Shown here piece by piece: positions 1 to 9,008 of a stretch of 64,000 bases of DNA. The stretch spans positions 779,881 to 843,880 of the forward strand of contig NZ_BMJC01000005.1 in assembly GCF_014642875.1 (NCBI RefSeq), in the 5' to 3' direction. Both the position numbers and the translations under genes were made by a program. Position 1 is the stretch's first letter, and every line of letters starts with the position of its first letter. The DNA comes from Puia dinghuensis. Its GTDB lineage: Bacteria > Bacteroidota > Bacteroidia > Chitinophagales > Chitinophagaceae. The notes under the pieces were generated by a model. That model worked only from the letters and a program-made list of their open reading frames with translations, did not search any database and had not been told where the DNA came from.

Positions 1-185
1 TTGTGCAGCCAATCGAGCGCCTTCTGGCGATCGAGTTGAACTGAAGCAGGAACTGTCAATGGATTGTACGTGCCGATCTTTTGGATGAATTTACCATCCC
101 TGGGCGCCCGGGCATCGGCTACTACGATGAAGTAAAAAGGTCGTTTCTTAGACCCGTGGCGTTGCAGTCTGATTTTAACAGCCAT
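1..185 (-). CDS. rpsP: 30S ribosomal protein S16, 5' part only
   Basis: The first 61 codons of the small-subunit protein S16 are present; the gene runs off the left edge of the window. The translation begins [19 protein letters not shown] and continues with the IGTYNP segment typical of the family, which binds 16S rRNA during 30S assembly. The ATG is the first in-frame start after an AT-rich leader. In many bacteria rpsP is followed by rimM and trmD; here trmD lies alone near 41 kb, so any linkage to it is broken on this side. The identification is secure; the 3' end is not visible. Confidence 0.97.
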   Translation of the reverse strand, partial: MAVKIRLQRHGSKKRPFYFIVVADARAPRDGKFIQKIGTYNPLTVPASVQLDRQKALDWLH

Positions 186-674
186 CTTAAATAGAAATTT
201 AAAGGCGTGAATAAATAAGGTTACAGTTTCAAAAAATTGGAGTGCAATATTACACCTCCGTTATCACATTTCAAAAATAATACATCAGGAATTAAAGAGC
301 GAATGTTACGGCGAAAATTTTATCCGCAGGGCCAAACTTTAACGTTAGCCGCGCCCACAGCGGGTTTCCGCACCAAAATACTCAAATTCTTTGCCAGAAA
401 ATCCCGCTTCCAGGCCCATCGTTTGCTATAGCGTTTTTGCACCGGCAAGGTCCCGCTTCCGCGGCCTTTTATCCCCCTCCAGGCGCCTTTTTGTCCCATT
501 TTTACCCCCAAACGCTATTTTTGGCCTTGGGCGTCTCCCTTCGGGCCGGGCCATCTGCTATAGTCCTCGGCTGCGCCTCCGGGCTGCCGCTCCTGTCCCT
601 GACGCGAATCCTACCGCCTCCCCACCCCTCTCATCGCCCCCAACATCGCCGCCTTCGGCGGCGCGGCATCTACG
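186..674. other. Intergenic region between rpsP and ffh
   Basis: About 490 bases without a convincing gene. The part next to rpsP (186-300) is AT-rich and must hold its promoter. The part next to ffh (430-660) is pyrimidine-rich on the plus strand, with runs of C and T. The open frames here have biased, low-complexity translations and no family resemblance. I looked for SRP RNA, tmRNA and riboswitch cores and recognised none. Confidence 0.5.
647..663 (-). terminator. GC-rich hairpin downstream of ffh
   Basis: CGCCGCC, loop TTC, GGCGGCG: a perfect 7-bp stem starting 12 bases past the ffh stop codon. There is no clear T-run after it on the minus strand, so it may stabilise the transcript end or be a weak terminator. 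Confidence 0.4.
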
Positions 675-1997
675 CTAATGTCTGGCCTTCGGCCGCGATG
701 CCACTCCGGGCATCTTGTGCATCATCTTCATCATCTGCTTCATCTGCTCAAACTGTTTCAGAAACGCATTTATCTCCCCGATATCCTTCCCACAACCCTT
801 CGCCAGCCGCCGCCGCCGGCTCTGATCGATGACGTCGGGATTGTTCCGCTCAAACGGCGTCATCGAATTGATGATCGCTTCGATGCCCTTAAAAGCGTCG
901 TCGCTGATATCGATGTCCTTCATCGCCTTGCCCACGCCCGGGATCATGCCCATCAGATCCTTCAGATTGCCCATCTTCTTTATCTGCTCCAGCTGCTGCT
1001 TGAAATCCTCGAAATCGAACTGGTTCTTGCGAATCTTCTTCTCCAGCTTCTTCGCCTCCGCCTCATCGAACTGCTCCTGCGCCTTCTCCACCAGCGTAGT
1101 AATATCGCCCATCCCCAGGATTCGCTGCGCCATCCTATCCGGATAGAACACATCCAGCGTGTCCATCTTCTCGCCGCTGCTGATGAATTTTATCGGCTTG
1201 TTGACCGTATACTTTATCGACAGGGCAGCACCACCCCGCGTATCACCATCCAACTTCGTCAGCACCACGCCCGTGAAATCCAGCCGATCGTTAAAAGCCT
1301 TCGCCGTATTCACGGCATCCTGGCCCGTCATCGAGTCGACGACGAACAGTATCTCGCCGGGATTGACAGCCCCCTTGATGGCGGCCACCTCCTTCATCAT
1401 CGCCTCGTCGATAGCCAGACGGCCGGCCGTATCGATGATGACGACATTCTTGTTCTTCGACCGCGCCTCTTTTATCGCGTTCCGCGCGATCTCTACGGCG
1501 TCTTTATTCTCGGGTTCGCTGTATACGTCGACCCCGATCTGCGATCCCAACACTTTCAGTTGTTCGATAGCCGCAGGCCGGTAGATGTCATCGGCCACCA
1601 GCAGCGGCGAGAGTCCCTTCCGGCCCTTGAGATAGTTGGCCAGCTTACCCGAAAAAGTCGTCTTACCGCTACCCTGCAGGCCTGCCACGAGGATGATCGC
1701 CGGGCTGCCCTTTGCGTTGAGTTCGCTCTCGACACCGCCCATGAGGCTCGCCAGCTCGTCCTTGACGACCTTCACCATCAGCTGGCCCGGACTCACCGCC
1801 GTCAGCACCTTCTGGCCGAGGGCCTTTTCCTTAACGGTATCCGTAAACTCCTTCGCGATCTTGAAGTTGACATCGGCATCGATGAGGGCACGACGGATAT
1901 CCTTCACCGTAGCCGCGATGTTGAGCTCGGTGATCCGGCCCTCGCCCTTTATCTGTTTAAAGGCCGACTCCAGCCTCTCTGACAAACTCTCAAACAT
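675..1997 (-). CDS. ffh: Signal recognition particle protein Ffh
   Basis: A 440-aa SRP54-type GTPase that binds SRP RNA and signal sequences on nascent membrane proteins and docks with FtsY. The order is an N-terminal helical bundle (MFESLSERLESAF), the NG GTPase domain with P-loop GLQGSGKTT, the DTAGR motif and TKLDGD, then the methionine-rich M domain ending in a MKQMMKMMHKMPG-like stretch. The start is placed at MFESLSERL rather than 13 codons upstream, because family members begin there and the upstream residues are hydrophobic and atypical. It is transcribed toward rpsP. Length and motifs are normal. Confidence 0.97.
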   Translation of the reverse strand: MFESLSERLESAFKQIKGEGRITELNIAATVKDIRRALIDADVNFKIAKEFTDTVKEKALGQKVLTAVSPGQLMVKVVKDELASLMGGVESELNAKGSPAIILVAGLQGSGKTTFSGKLANYLKGRKGLSPLLVADDIYRPAAIEQLKVLGSQIGVDVYSEPENKDAVEIARNAIKEARSKNKNVVIIDTAGRLAIDEAMMKEVAAIKGAVNPGEILFVVDSMTGQDAVNTAKAFNDRLDFTGVVLTKLDGDTRGGAALSIKYTVNKPIKFISSGEKMDTLDVFYPDRMAQRILGMGDITTLVEKAQEQFDEAEAKKLEKKIRKNQFDFEDFKQQLEQIKKMGNLKDLMGMIPGVGKAMKDIDISDDAFKGIEAIINSMTPFERNNPDVIDQSRRRRLAKGCGKDIGEINAFLKQFEQMKQMMKMMHKMPGVASRPKARH

Positions 1998-2094
1998 GGT
2001 AAAAAACAAGAGTGAATGTAAGCACGTTACATTCACTCCCGGGGCGTCAAAATTAACGATTTTTAGTGTATTTCTCTACTCAAATATTATTGAT

Positions 2095-2964
2095 TTAAAT
2101 TCCCAAATAACTCCGCAGCATCTTGCTCCTGCTATTGCTGCGCAGTTTAGTGATAGCCTTATCCTTTATCTGCCGCACCCGCTCCCGCGTCAGGTTAAAC
2201 TTCTCGCCGATGTCTTCGAGGCTCATCGGATGATCCACCCCGATGCCAAAGAAAAAGCAGATGACCTCTTTCTGGCGTTCGGTAAGTGTTTTCAGGCTGC
2301 GGTCGATCTCCTGCTTCAACGACTCTTTATGCTCGATATTCGTCTCGGCGCGTTCGGCATTGGGGTTCTCCAAAACATCGATCAGCGTGTTGTCCTCTCC
2401 TTCGGACAACGGCGTATCCATGCTCACGTGCCGCGCAGCAATACCCAGCGTCGAGGACACTTCTTCAATGTCCAGCTCTAGCATTTCAGCGAGTTCTTCC
2501 GCAGAGGGTTCCCGCTCGAACTCCTGCTCCAATTGGGAATAGGCTTTCTGAATGCGATTCGTAAGCCCCACCTTGTTCAGGGGGAGACGAACGATCCGCG
2601 ACTGCTCGGCCAGCGCCTGCAGAATGCTTTGGCGGATCCACCATACTGCGTAGGAAATGAATTTGAAACCGCGGGTTTCGTCGAAGCGTTGAGCAGCTTT
2701 GATCAATCCCAGGTTACCCTCATTGATAAGATCGGGTAACGACAGTCCTTGGTTTTGATACTGCTTGGCTACGGACACAACAAAGCGAAGGTTCGCTTTT
2801 GTAAGTTTATCGAGAGCTTTTTGATCTCCCTGCTTGATACGGATCGCGAGTTTTACTTCTTCCTCGGGACTGATCAACTCTACTTTACCAATCTCCTGCA
2901 GGTACTTCTCCAGGCTCTGAGATTCACGATTCGTTATACTCTTCGTGATCTTCAGTTGACGCAT
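2095..2964 (-). CDS. rpoD: Primary sigma factor RpoD (Bacteroidota short form)
   Basis: A sigma-70 family factor of about 289 aa that directs RNA polymerase to housekeeping promoters. It starts [20 protein letters not shown], the usual start of Bacteroidota primary sigma factors, which lack region 1.1. Visible are region 1.2 (EKYLQEIGK), region 2 with [16 protein letters not shown] and the [15 protein letters not shown] helix that melts the -7 element, region 3, and region 4 with [18 protein letters not shown] for -33 recognition. An ATG two codons upstream is possible. It is divergent from the START-like gene at 3330. In this phylum the protein recognises TTG/TAnnTTTG promoters, several of which are visible in this window. 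Confidence 0.96.
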   Translation of the reverse strand: MRQLKITKSITNRESQSLEKYLQEIGKVELISPEEEVKLAIRIKQGDQKALDKLTKANLRFVVSVAKQYQNQGLSLPDLINEGNLGLIKAAQRFDETRGFKFISYAVWWIRQSILQALAEQSRIVRLPLNKVGLTNRIQKAYSQLEQEFEREPSAEELAEMLELDIEEVSSTLGIAARHVSMDTPLSEGEDNTLIDVLENPNAERAETNIEHKESLKQEIDRSLKTLTERQKEVICFFFGIGVDHPMSLEDIGEKFNLTRERVRQIKDKAITKLRSNSRSKMLRSYLGI

Positions 2965-3329
2965 GCTCATAGGCAGAGGTCTTTAAAGGGTTTTTAGGTT
3001 TTAGGCCGTCTGATTTGATAATCTTCAGTAATCGATTGAAATTGTCTTATTTCGAATCTTTTAGCTCAGGTAAAAACGAATAAATAATTCTTTTCTTGTA
3101 TCAAATAGTCGTCAACTGATTCCTGGGTAGATGTGATTAGCAATTTACCGATTTTGGGGGCCCCAACCAATTTTATTAATAAAATGTTGATTATCAATCC
3201 AAATTGGTTAAAATTCGATTAAAAACTACCCATTTGCCATAGTAATTTTTGGCGGAAAAAAAATTTTGATGGTTGAATTTTTTTTCTATCATTGCGCCTG
3301 AGGCGTATTCCAAAGTTCAAATGCAATAG
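2965..3329. promoter_or_regulatory. AT-rich divergent promoter region between rpoD and the START-like gene
   Basis: About 365 bases, strongly AT-rich, between two divergent genes. It holds a GGGGGCCCC run near 3156, a palindromic TTTTATTAATAAAA near 3171, and inverted CCAATTT/AAATTGG segments. No coding frame is convincing. It probably carries both promoters; exact start sites cannot be read off. Confidence 0.45.
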
Positions 3330-3710
3330 ATGACGAAGAAACAAATATTTACATTAGAGTATCCGGTCAGATGTTCACCCTCTATTTTATACGAATTTTT
3401 AAGCACCCCTGCAGGATTACAGGAATGGTTTGCAGACAAAGTCGATGAAAGAGATAATGTGTTCAGCTTTTCCTGGAATGGGACAACCGATAAAGCAGAA
3501 GTCACTGAAAGCGAATTCGAAAAGTTCATCCGATTCCATTGGATGAACGCTCCTCCCGAGGAGTATTTCGAGTTTCGCATCGAAAAATCGGAAGTGACCA
3601 ACCAAACCATTCTCGTGATCAGGGATTTCGCAGGTAAGGGTGAGGTAAAAGACCAAAGTCAGCTATGGAGTTACCAGGTGAAAGACCTCTTTCACCGGCT
3701 GGGCAACTAG
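3330..3710 (+). CDS. START/SRPBCC-like domain protein
   Basis: A 126-aa cytosolic protein with the helix-grip fold pattern of the START-like/SRPBCC superfamily. It begins with a beta strand (FTLEYPVRCSPSILYEFL), then TPAGLQEWFAD, the typical substrate-pocket entrance of AHSA1-like proteins, and ends with a long helix WSYQVKDLFHRLG. Length fits a single domain. Proteins of this type are widely conserved in Bacteroidota, usually without known ligand. It is divergently transcribed from rpoD. The substrate is unknown and the family assignment is from pattern only. Confidence 0.75.
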   Translation: MTKKQIFTLEYPVRCSPSILYEFLSTPAGLQEWFADKVDERDNVFSFSWNGTTDKAEVTESEFEKFIRFHWMNAPPEEYFEFRIEKSEVTNQTILVIRDFAGKGEVKDQSQLWSYQVKDLFHRLGN

Positions 3711-3768
3711 CGGCTACGTACTGGCGCCCGCGGCCCTTGCACCTCCCCTTCGATCGCACGGTTAAGTC

Positions 3769-4359
3769 TTAGAACAACACGGTTATCAGGGTTTTGAACA
3801 TCCCAAGGAGCAATTCGGGCACATCTTCCCAACGGTGAAGCTCAACTGCCGCTGACAGCTTGAGGAAATCCCCATCGCGCCGCAGCGAATCTGCGTTGCT
3901 TACCACACCATAATTATCGGGTACGTGTTCATGCCGCCATTCGTCTTCGGACACCCCGACGTGGAAGCCCTCGTCGGCGAGGAGGAGCCAGTTTTTTTCT
4001 ATAACGGGCAGATATAATTCCTTATAGCGCCCCTTCAGGTGGAGCGTGACACTAAAAGCATGGCCCCACCAGAACATCGTGCGGATGGCGAAAGTATCTT
4101 CCCGCCCGAAAAACCGCGGGTAATCGAGGATGGCCCAGGGCAATCCCAGGTAGTTCTCCCCCCGGGAGATCTTCGGCGAAGTAGCCCCCCATTCCTCGCC
4201 CGCCGCCGTCGCGGCGTCCCACACCGGCCGGTAGTCCTCGCTCAACCCCGCCAGCAGCTCTACCACCTTGGCCATCACCGAATTCTTCGTTAAAATGACG
4301 CCGGCGTCCGTCACCAGCCGCATTTCCTCTGCCGAAAGCAGTACCTTTGCTGCGCACAT
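3769..4359 (-). CDS. Conserved hypothetical protein
   Basis: A 196-aa protein, probably cytosolic, with no signal peptide or membrane segment. It is rich in aromatic residues in the middle (MFWWGHAFSVTLHLKG, NWLLLADEG). I do not recognise a family. It starts MCAAKVLLSAEEM from an AT-rich upstream region and is divergent from the lipopolysaccharide permease gene, with about 45 bases between the starts. Its translation is long and unbiased, so it is likely real, but no function can be offered. Confidence 0.7.
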   Translation of the reverse strand: MCAAKVLLSAEEMRLVTDAGVILTKNSVMAKVVELLAGLSEDYRPVWDAATAAGEEWGATSPKISRGENYLGLPWAILDYPRFFGREDTFAIRTMFWWGHAFSVTLHLKGRYKELYLPVIEKNWLLLADEGFHVGVSEDEWRHEHVPDNYGVVSNADSLRRDGDFLKLSAAVELHRWEDVPELLLGMFKTLITVLF

Positions 4360-4403
4360 AATACTATTTTTTTCTATCCGTTCTAAAGATAAGCCATTCG
4401 CCC

Positions 4404-6113
4404 GTGCTCAGCCGCCTATTTAATAAACTGGATATTCTCCTCATAAAGGCCTTCGTCGGGCCTTTCTTCGCCACGTTCTTTGTGACCCTGTTCGTGCTGG
4501 TGCTGCAATTCATGTGGCTCTATATCGATGACTTCGTCGGCAAGGGCCTCGACACCTTCACGGTGATGCGGATGCTGTTGTATGTTGCCGCTACCACCGT
4601 TCCGCTCGCCCTCCCGCTGGCGGTGCTGCTTTCCTCGATCATGACGCTTGGGAATCTGGGCGAGACCTACGAACTGGTCGCCATCAAGTCGGCGGGCATC
4701 TCGCTGCTGCGCTTCCTTCGCCCGCTATTCATCGTTACCATCGGCATCACGCTTATCGCCTTTTATTTCAACAACAGTATTCTGCCGCTTGCCAATCTCA
4801 AAATGAACACCCTCAAATACGATATCATCGTCTCCAAACCCGCCTTCGCGATAAAAGAGGGAGTGTTCTATGACAAGATCGAGGGATTTGTCATAAAGAT
4901 CGGGAAGAAAGAACGCGACGATTCCACCATCCGCAATGTCGTCATTTATGAGCAGAACAACGGCGGTAACCAGGACAACATGATCATCGCCGATAGTGGA
5001 ACCATGGTGGTCTCGCCTGACAAGCAGTCGCTCGTCTTCACGTTGAAGAATGGCTCGCGCTACCAGGAGAAGGGCGACCGCTCGGTCAATAGCGGCACGG
5101 ACCTGATCCGCATGGCGTTCAAGACCTATAAGAAGGTGATGGACCTCAGCTCGTTCAGAATGAACAAAACGGACGACAGCACCTTCAAGAGCAATTTCCA
5201 GATGTTGAGCATCAATAAGCTGGGCCACGCGATCGACTCGATGAAAAAGAGCAATGAGAGCTACGCTCAGCAGATGGAACGCACCATCTCGTCGGCACTG
5301 CGGTTCCCACCCTGGATGGATACGACGGGTTGGGCGGATATTGAGAAAGCCCCAAAGCCTTCCAAATACCTGATGTCCATTGACAGTGCCCGCGATTCGC
5401 TTCGCAAGGACTGGACGGTGGCGTTGAAGGCACAGGATTCGACGGACAGGGCCCACGATTCCATCCAAAAGAAACAGGATTCTATCCGCAAGGCACAGGA
5501 GGCCCTCGCAAAGGCAAAGGCCAATGCGGCGGGCGGCCATCCAACGCCCCCACCCACTGCGTCGCCCAACAACGCTGGCGCCCGGGTGCCAAAGACGGCC
5601 CCCGACCCCCAATTCTACGATCTGCTGCCCGACAGCATCCGCACCCAGGTACTCGACCGGGCCATCGGCGCGATCGCGGTCGCTAAGAACGGGATCATCC
5701 AGCCATCGGCATTCTATGACGCCGAGAAACATCAGCTTCTAATGCACGAAGAGGCCTGGCATGAAAAGATAACCATGGCCGTTGCCTGTCTCGTGATGTT
5801 CGTCATCGGCGCCCCCTTGGGGTCGATCATCCGCAAGGGCGGCATCGGGATGCCCCTGGTCTTCGCCGTCATCTTCTTTGTCATCTTCTTTCTGCTCAAC
5901 AACTTCGGCAAAAAATTCGTGGGTCAGGAGGTGATGACGCCCCTTGCCGGGATGTGGATGCCTACGTATGTGCTTACCCCGATAGGGCTGTTCCTGGTCT
6001 ACAAGGCCCTCAACGATTCACAACTATTTAATAAGGAATTTTATTTCCGGTTGACAAAGAAAATCAGACCTTTGTTTGCCTCTCGGCGCCGGCAGGCGCC
6101 GCAGAAGACATAA
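4404..6113 (+). CDS. LptF/LptG family lipopolysaccharide export permease
   Basis: A 569-aa inner-membrane permease of the YjgP/YjgQ family, which with LptB extracts lipopolysaccharide from the inner membrane. The N-terminal half has helices around residues 10-35, 55-85 and 100-125, followed by a periplasmic beta-jellyroll part. The C-terminal third has three further helices and ends in a basic tail. Odd is a long charged, low-complexity insert around residues 325-400, rich in DS, K and Q (repeated KAQDS-like units), making the protein longer than the usual 350-500 aa; such inserts occur in Bacteroidota homologues. The start is GTG; no better in-frame ATG lies near. The next gene starts 4 bases after the stop, suggesting co-transcription. 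Confidence 0.9.
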   Translation: MLSRLFNKLDILLIKAFVGPFFATFFVTLFVLVLQFMWLYIDDFVGKGLDTFTVMRMLLYVAATTVPLALPLAVLLSSIMTLGNLGETYELVAIKSAGISLLRFLRPLFIVTIGITLIAFYFNNSILPLANLKMNTLKYDIIVSKPAFAIKEGVFYDKIEGFVIKIGKKERDDSTIRNVVIYEQNNGGNQDNMIIADSGTMVVSPDKQSLVFTLKNGSRYQEKGDRSVNSGTDLIRMAFKTYKKVMDLSSFRMNKTDDSTFKSNFQMLSINKLGHAIDSMKKSNESYAQQMERTISSALRFPPWMDTTGWADIEKAPKPSKYLMSIDSARDSLRKDWTVALKAQDSTDRAHDSIQKKQDSIRKAQEALAKAKANAAGGHPTPPPTASPNNAGARVPKTAPDPQFYDLLPDSIRTQVLDRAIGAIAVAKNGIIQPSAFYDAEKHQLLMHEEAWHEKITMAVACLVMFVIGAPLGSIIRKGGIGMPLVFAVIFFVIFFLLNNFGKKFVGQEVMTPLAGMWMPTYVLTPIGLFLVYKALNDSQLFNKEFYFRLTKKIRPLFASRRRQAPQKT

Positions 6114-6117
6114 GCGA

Positions 6118-7152
6118 ATGGACAAAGCCCGCCAAAATATATCCATCCAACGCTGGGTAGTGGCGATTGCCGTTATCCTCTTCCTGCTGAAGCTGGCGGC
6201 CTACTACCTCACGCAGAGCGTGGCCGTCCTCACCGATGCGCTGGAAAGCACGGTCAACGTTATAGCGGGCTTCATCGGGCTGTATAGCCTCCACGTTGCC
6301 GCCAAACCCCGCGATATCGATCACCCCTATGGGCATGGCAAGGCGGAATTTCTCTCGGCGGCCGTCGAAGGGGCGCTGGTACTGATGGCGGGGTTGATCA
6401 TCATCTACGAGGCGATAATCGACTTTATCCATCCGCACCCGCTGCAAAAACTGGACAAAGGCATCTTCATCGTGGCCTTTACGGCGATCGTCAATTTTGC
6501 CGTCGGAGCCGTCTGCATCTACAAAGGCCGGCGCAACAATTCCATGGCGCTGACGGCCGGCGGCAAACACCTGCAATCCGATACGTATTCTACGATGGGC
6601 ATCATCGCCGGCCTTGTCCTCATCTGGTTTACCCACCGCACCTGGATCGATGGCGTCGTCTCCATCATCTTTGCATGTATCATCCTCTACACTGGCTATC
6701 ACATCCTGCGTAAGAGCGTGGCCGGCATCATGGACGAGGCCGATTTGCAGCTGCTGCAGGACATGATCGGTTATGTCAATCAACACCGGCGCGAGAACTG
6801 GGTCGATCTCCACAATCTCCGCGTGATCAAATACGGCGGTCTGCTCCACGTCGACTGCCATCTGTCTGTGCCCTGGTATCTGAACGTTCTAGAGGCGCAT
6901 ATCGAGATAGACGCCCTCACCGATCTCATCCGCAGCCGTTTCGGCGAGTCGATGGAGTTTTTCGTCCACACCGACGCCTGCCGCGACTTCTCCTGCCCCA
7001 TCTGCACGAAGGAGGATTGCAATGTCCGCAAACATGCCTTCGAGGAGCGCGTCGAATGGACGCTCGACAATGTTATTGCCAACAAGCGCCACACGAGCCC
7101 CCGCATCCCGGTCCGCGAACAGCTGCCCATCGAGTTCCCCACCGAAGCCTGA
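6118..7152 (+). CDS. Cation diffusion facilitator family transporter
   Basis: A 344-aa membrane antiporter exporting divalent metals such as Zn, Co or Fe(II). The ATG 4 bases after the permease stop gives MDKARQNISIQRWVV; a longer frame would overlap the previous gene. Membrane helices are visible at about 10-35, 40-60, 80-100, 115-135, 155-175 and 180-200. The transport-site motif LTDALES in helix 2 and DHPYGHGKAEFLSA between helices 2 and 3 fit the family. The cytosolic C-terminal domain has a Cys-rich stretch (CRDFSCPICTKEDC), which is unusual and may add a metal-binding site. Confidence 0.92.
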   Translation: MDKARQNISIQRWVVAIAVILFLLKLAAYYLTQSVAVLTDALESTVNVIAGFIGLYSLHVAAKPRDIDHPYGHGKAEFLSAAVEGALVLMAGLIIIYEAIIDFIHPHPLQKLDKGIFIVAFTAIVNFAVGAVCIYKGRRNNSMALTAGGKHLQSDTYSTMGIIAGLVLIWFTHRTWIDGVVSIIFACIILYTGYHILRKSVAGIMDEADLQLLQDMIGYVNQHRRENWVDLHNLRVIKYGGLLHVDCHLSVPWYLNVLEAHIEIDALTDLIRSRFGESMEFFVHTDACRDFSCPICTKEDCNVRKHAFEERVEWTLDNVIANKRHTSPRIPVREQLPIEFPTEA

Positions 7153-7270
7153 GACACCGCTCCATCCATGCCCCGCCGTTGAACGGAGCGTCGCAACCGG
7201 GGCCCAATGCTTATTCCACCGCCGGCCCCCTGAAGCCCCACAGCACCGACACCCCGCTCATACAAAATTT

Positions 7271-7301
7271 TTGCCCTTTTCCCGCGGGGTCGGTAAATTG
7301 T
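7271..7301 (+). promoter_or_regulatory. Possible Bacteroidota-type promoter of the thioredoxin-like gene
   Basis: TTG at 7271-7273, 20 bases, then TAAATTGT at 7294-7301, about 15 bases before the start codon. It resembles the TTG-N19-TAnnTTTG pattern but is imperfect at the last positions. Confidence 0.3.
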
Positions 7302-7315
7302 GCCAAAACCATCCC

Positions 7316-8593
7316 ATGTACCGCCTTCTCCATTCGCTGCTGCTTTTCTCAGCCATCGCCTTATCCGTTCATTTGGCCTCCGCCCAGGACAAATCCGACA
7401 CCGCTGCGAAGGAGTCGAAGGGCATTCACTTCGATCACGACCTTTCCTGGACGGCCATCCAGGCGAAGGCGAAGGCTGAGCACAAATATATCCTGCTGGA
7501 TTGCTTCGCCACGTGGTGCGGCCCCTGCAAGTATATGCGTACCGTCATTTTCCCGCAGGAAGAGTCGGGCAATTTCTTCAACCCCACATTCGTCAGCGTC
7601 GAGGTGCAGATGGACACCACCGCGAAGGACAATGACCATGTAAAAAGCTGGTACGCCGATGCCCACGATATCCTTACCAGATACGACATCCACGCCTACC
7701 CCACCTATCTCATCTTTTCACCCGATGGCCGTATAGTACATCGCCTCCTCGGCAGCACCCAGACAGCAAAGGCCTTCATCGATAGGGCGAAAGACGCTTT
7801 CGACAGTAGCAGACAATATTATACGCAGTTTCGCGAGTTCGAGCAGGGCCGCCGCGACAGCGCCTTCCTGCGCCGCCTTGCCGAGCAATCCATCGACCTC
7901 TACGTTATTAAGACCGGAACGCCAGTCTTCAACGCCTGGGCAGCCACCCAGCACAGCCTCTACACCAAAGAGGGGATGCATCTGATGGAGGAATTCACCA
8001 ATTCCAGCAGCGACCCGGGGTTTGCCGTCTTCCTCCATCACCCCGAAGAGGTGAACAGGGTCCTGGGCGCGGGTAAGGCCCAGCGGAAGGTGAACGATAT
8101 CCTCTATCGCGAGTATGTACGGCCGCAGCTGCAGGAGGCAGGCGAGGGCGGTCCGGATTGGAAGACGATCCAAAACGCCATTGCAGCGAAATATCCGGCA
8201 CAGGCCGCCGAGGTGACCGCGCGCGGCAAGGTCGGGTACTACGAAGGCAAAAGGGATTGGCCCCATTTCCAGACGGCGATCGTGGCCTATATGCAGAAAT
8301 ATGGCGCACACGCCACCCCCAATGAACTGAACAATTACGCCTATACGGTTTTTAGCAACTGCCCTGACATGAGCTGCGTGGCCGACGCCCTCGAATGGAG
8401 CAAACGCTCTTTCAAGGACAAGCCGAACGCCGCCTACATGGATACTTATGCCAACATCCTGTACAAGATGGGCAAGAAGGATCAGGCTATCGCCTGGGAG
8501 CAGAAGGCCGTCAGTCTCACTACCGGCGACGACCGCTCCGAGCTTGAGACGACGCTGGATAAGATGAAGAAGGGGGAGAAGACGTGGAATTAA
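7316..8593 (+). CDS. Secreted thioredoxin-like protein
   Basis: A 425-aa periplasmic protein. The ATG at 7316 starts a clear signal peptide (MYRLLHSLLLFSAIALSVHL...SAQ); frames reading further upstream overlap the previous gene and are not needed. Residues about 35-165 form a thioredoxin-fold domain with the CFATWCGPCK active site and the cis-proline region DIHAYPTYLIFSPDG. The remaining 250 aa are helical with TPR-like pairs near the end (NPELNNYAYTVF-like, AYMDTYANILYKMG). It probably reduces or isomerises disulfides in the envelope, as similar Bacteroidota DUF255/thioredoxin proteins do. The specific partner is unknown. Confidence 0.85.
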   Translation: MYRLLHSLLLFSAIALSVHLASAQDKSDTAAKESKGIHFDHDLSWTAIQAKAKAEHKYILLDCFATWCGPCKYMRTVIFPQEESGNFFNPTFVSVEVQMDTTAKDNDHVKSWYADAHDILTRYDIHAYPTYLIFSPDGRIVHRLLGSTQTAKAFIDRAKDAFDSSRQYYTQFREFEQGRRDSAFLRRLAEQSIDLYVIKTGTPVFNAWAATQHSLYTKEGMHLMEEFTNSSSDPGFAVFLHHPEEVNRVLGAGKAQRKVNDILYREYVRPQLQEAGEGGPDWKTIQNAIAAKYPAQAAEVTARGKVGYYEGKRDWPHFQTAIVAYMQKYGAHATPNELNNYAYTVFSNCPDMSCVADALEWSKRSFKDKPNAAYMDTYANILYKMGKKDQAIAWEQKAVSLTTGDDRSELETTLDKMKKGEKTWN

Positions 8594-8655
8594 CCCGCCA
8601 CATGACACATGCAAGGCGCACGGTTCCCAACGAACACCAGAATTGAGGAAATACC

Positions 8656-8973
8656 ATGTTAAAACGAGCCTTACCCCCCTCCCATCCGGGAATTGTCCTG
8701 CGTGAACTGTTCATGAATGAGCGCAACTTGACTATTACTGAACTCGCAAAAGGCCTTGGTATGACCAGGGCCAATGTTTCAGCGGTGGTCAACGGCCGGG
8801 CTGGGATTAGCCCGGAAATGGCGGTCAAGCTTTCTGCTGCTTTTGGCAATAGCGCCACGTTCTGGACCAACCTGCAAACGAATTACGAACTCTGGCATGC
8901 CGAGAAGAAAGTCAAGCGTTCCGCGATCCGACATTTTAAGCTCCCCAGAAGCAGGCAATCGGCACACGCATAA
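8656..8973 (+). CDS. higA: HigA-family antitoxin (orphan)
   Basis: A 105-aa Xre-type DNA-binding protein of the HigA/VapI antitoxin family. It begins with the family's PSHPGIVLRELFMNE segment and has the helix-turn-helix LTITELAKGLGMTRANVSAV followed by NGRAGISPEMAVKLSAAFG. HigA proteins repress their own operon and neutralise a HigB ribonuclease encoded just upstream. Here the 62 bases between the previous stop and this start cannot encode HigB, and no HigB-like frame lies downstream. It is therefore an orphan antitoxin or repurposed regulator. Confidence 0.88.
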   Translation: MLKRALPPSHPGIVLRELFMNERNLTITELAKGLGMTRANVSAVVNGRAGISPEMAVKLSAAFGNSATFWTNLQTNYELWHAEKKVKRSAIRHFKLPRSRQSAHA

Positions 8974-9008
8974 ATGTGATAAGCACCCGGAGCACCCACT
9001 GTTCCCGG

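Noticed and set aside
186-674. SRP RNA, tmRNA or riboswitch near ffh
   Set aside because: I could not find the conserved cores of these RNAs on either strand; the region is pyrimidine-rich without a convincing fold.
678-1982. 434-codon open frame on the plus strand opposite ffh
   Set aside because: It mirrors ffh codons, its translation is His/Leu/Arg-rich with no domain, and ffh is certain.
4725-5732. 335-codon open frame opposite the LptF/G gene
   Set aside because: Antisense shadow of a well-supported permease; composition typical of reverse-complement artefacts.
8594-8655. HigB toxin remnant upstream of higA
   Set aside because: The 62 bases translate to no HigB-like sequence in any frame.
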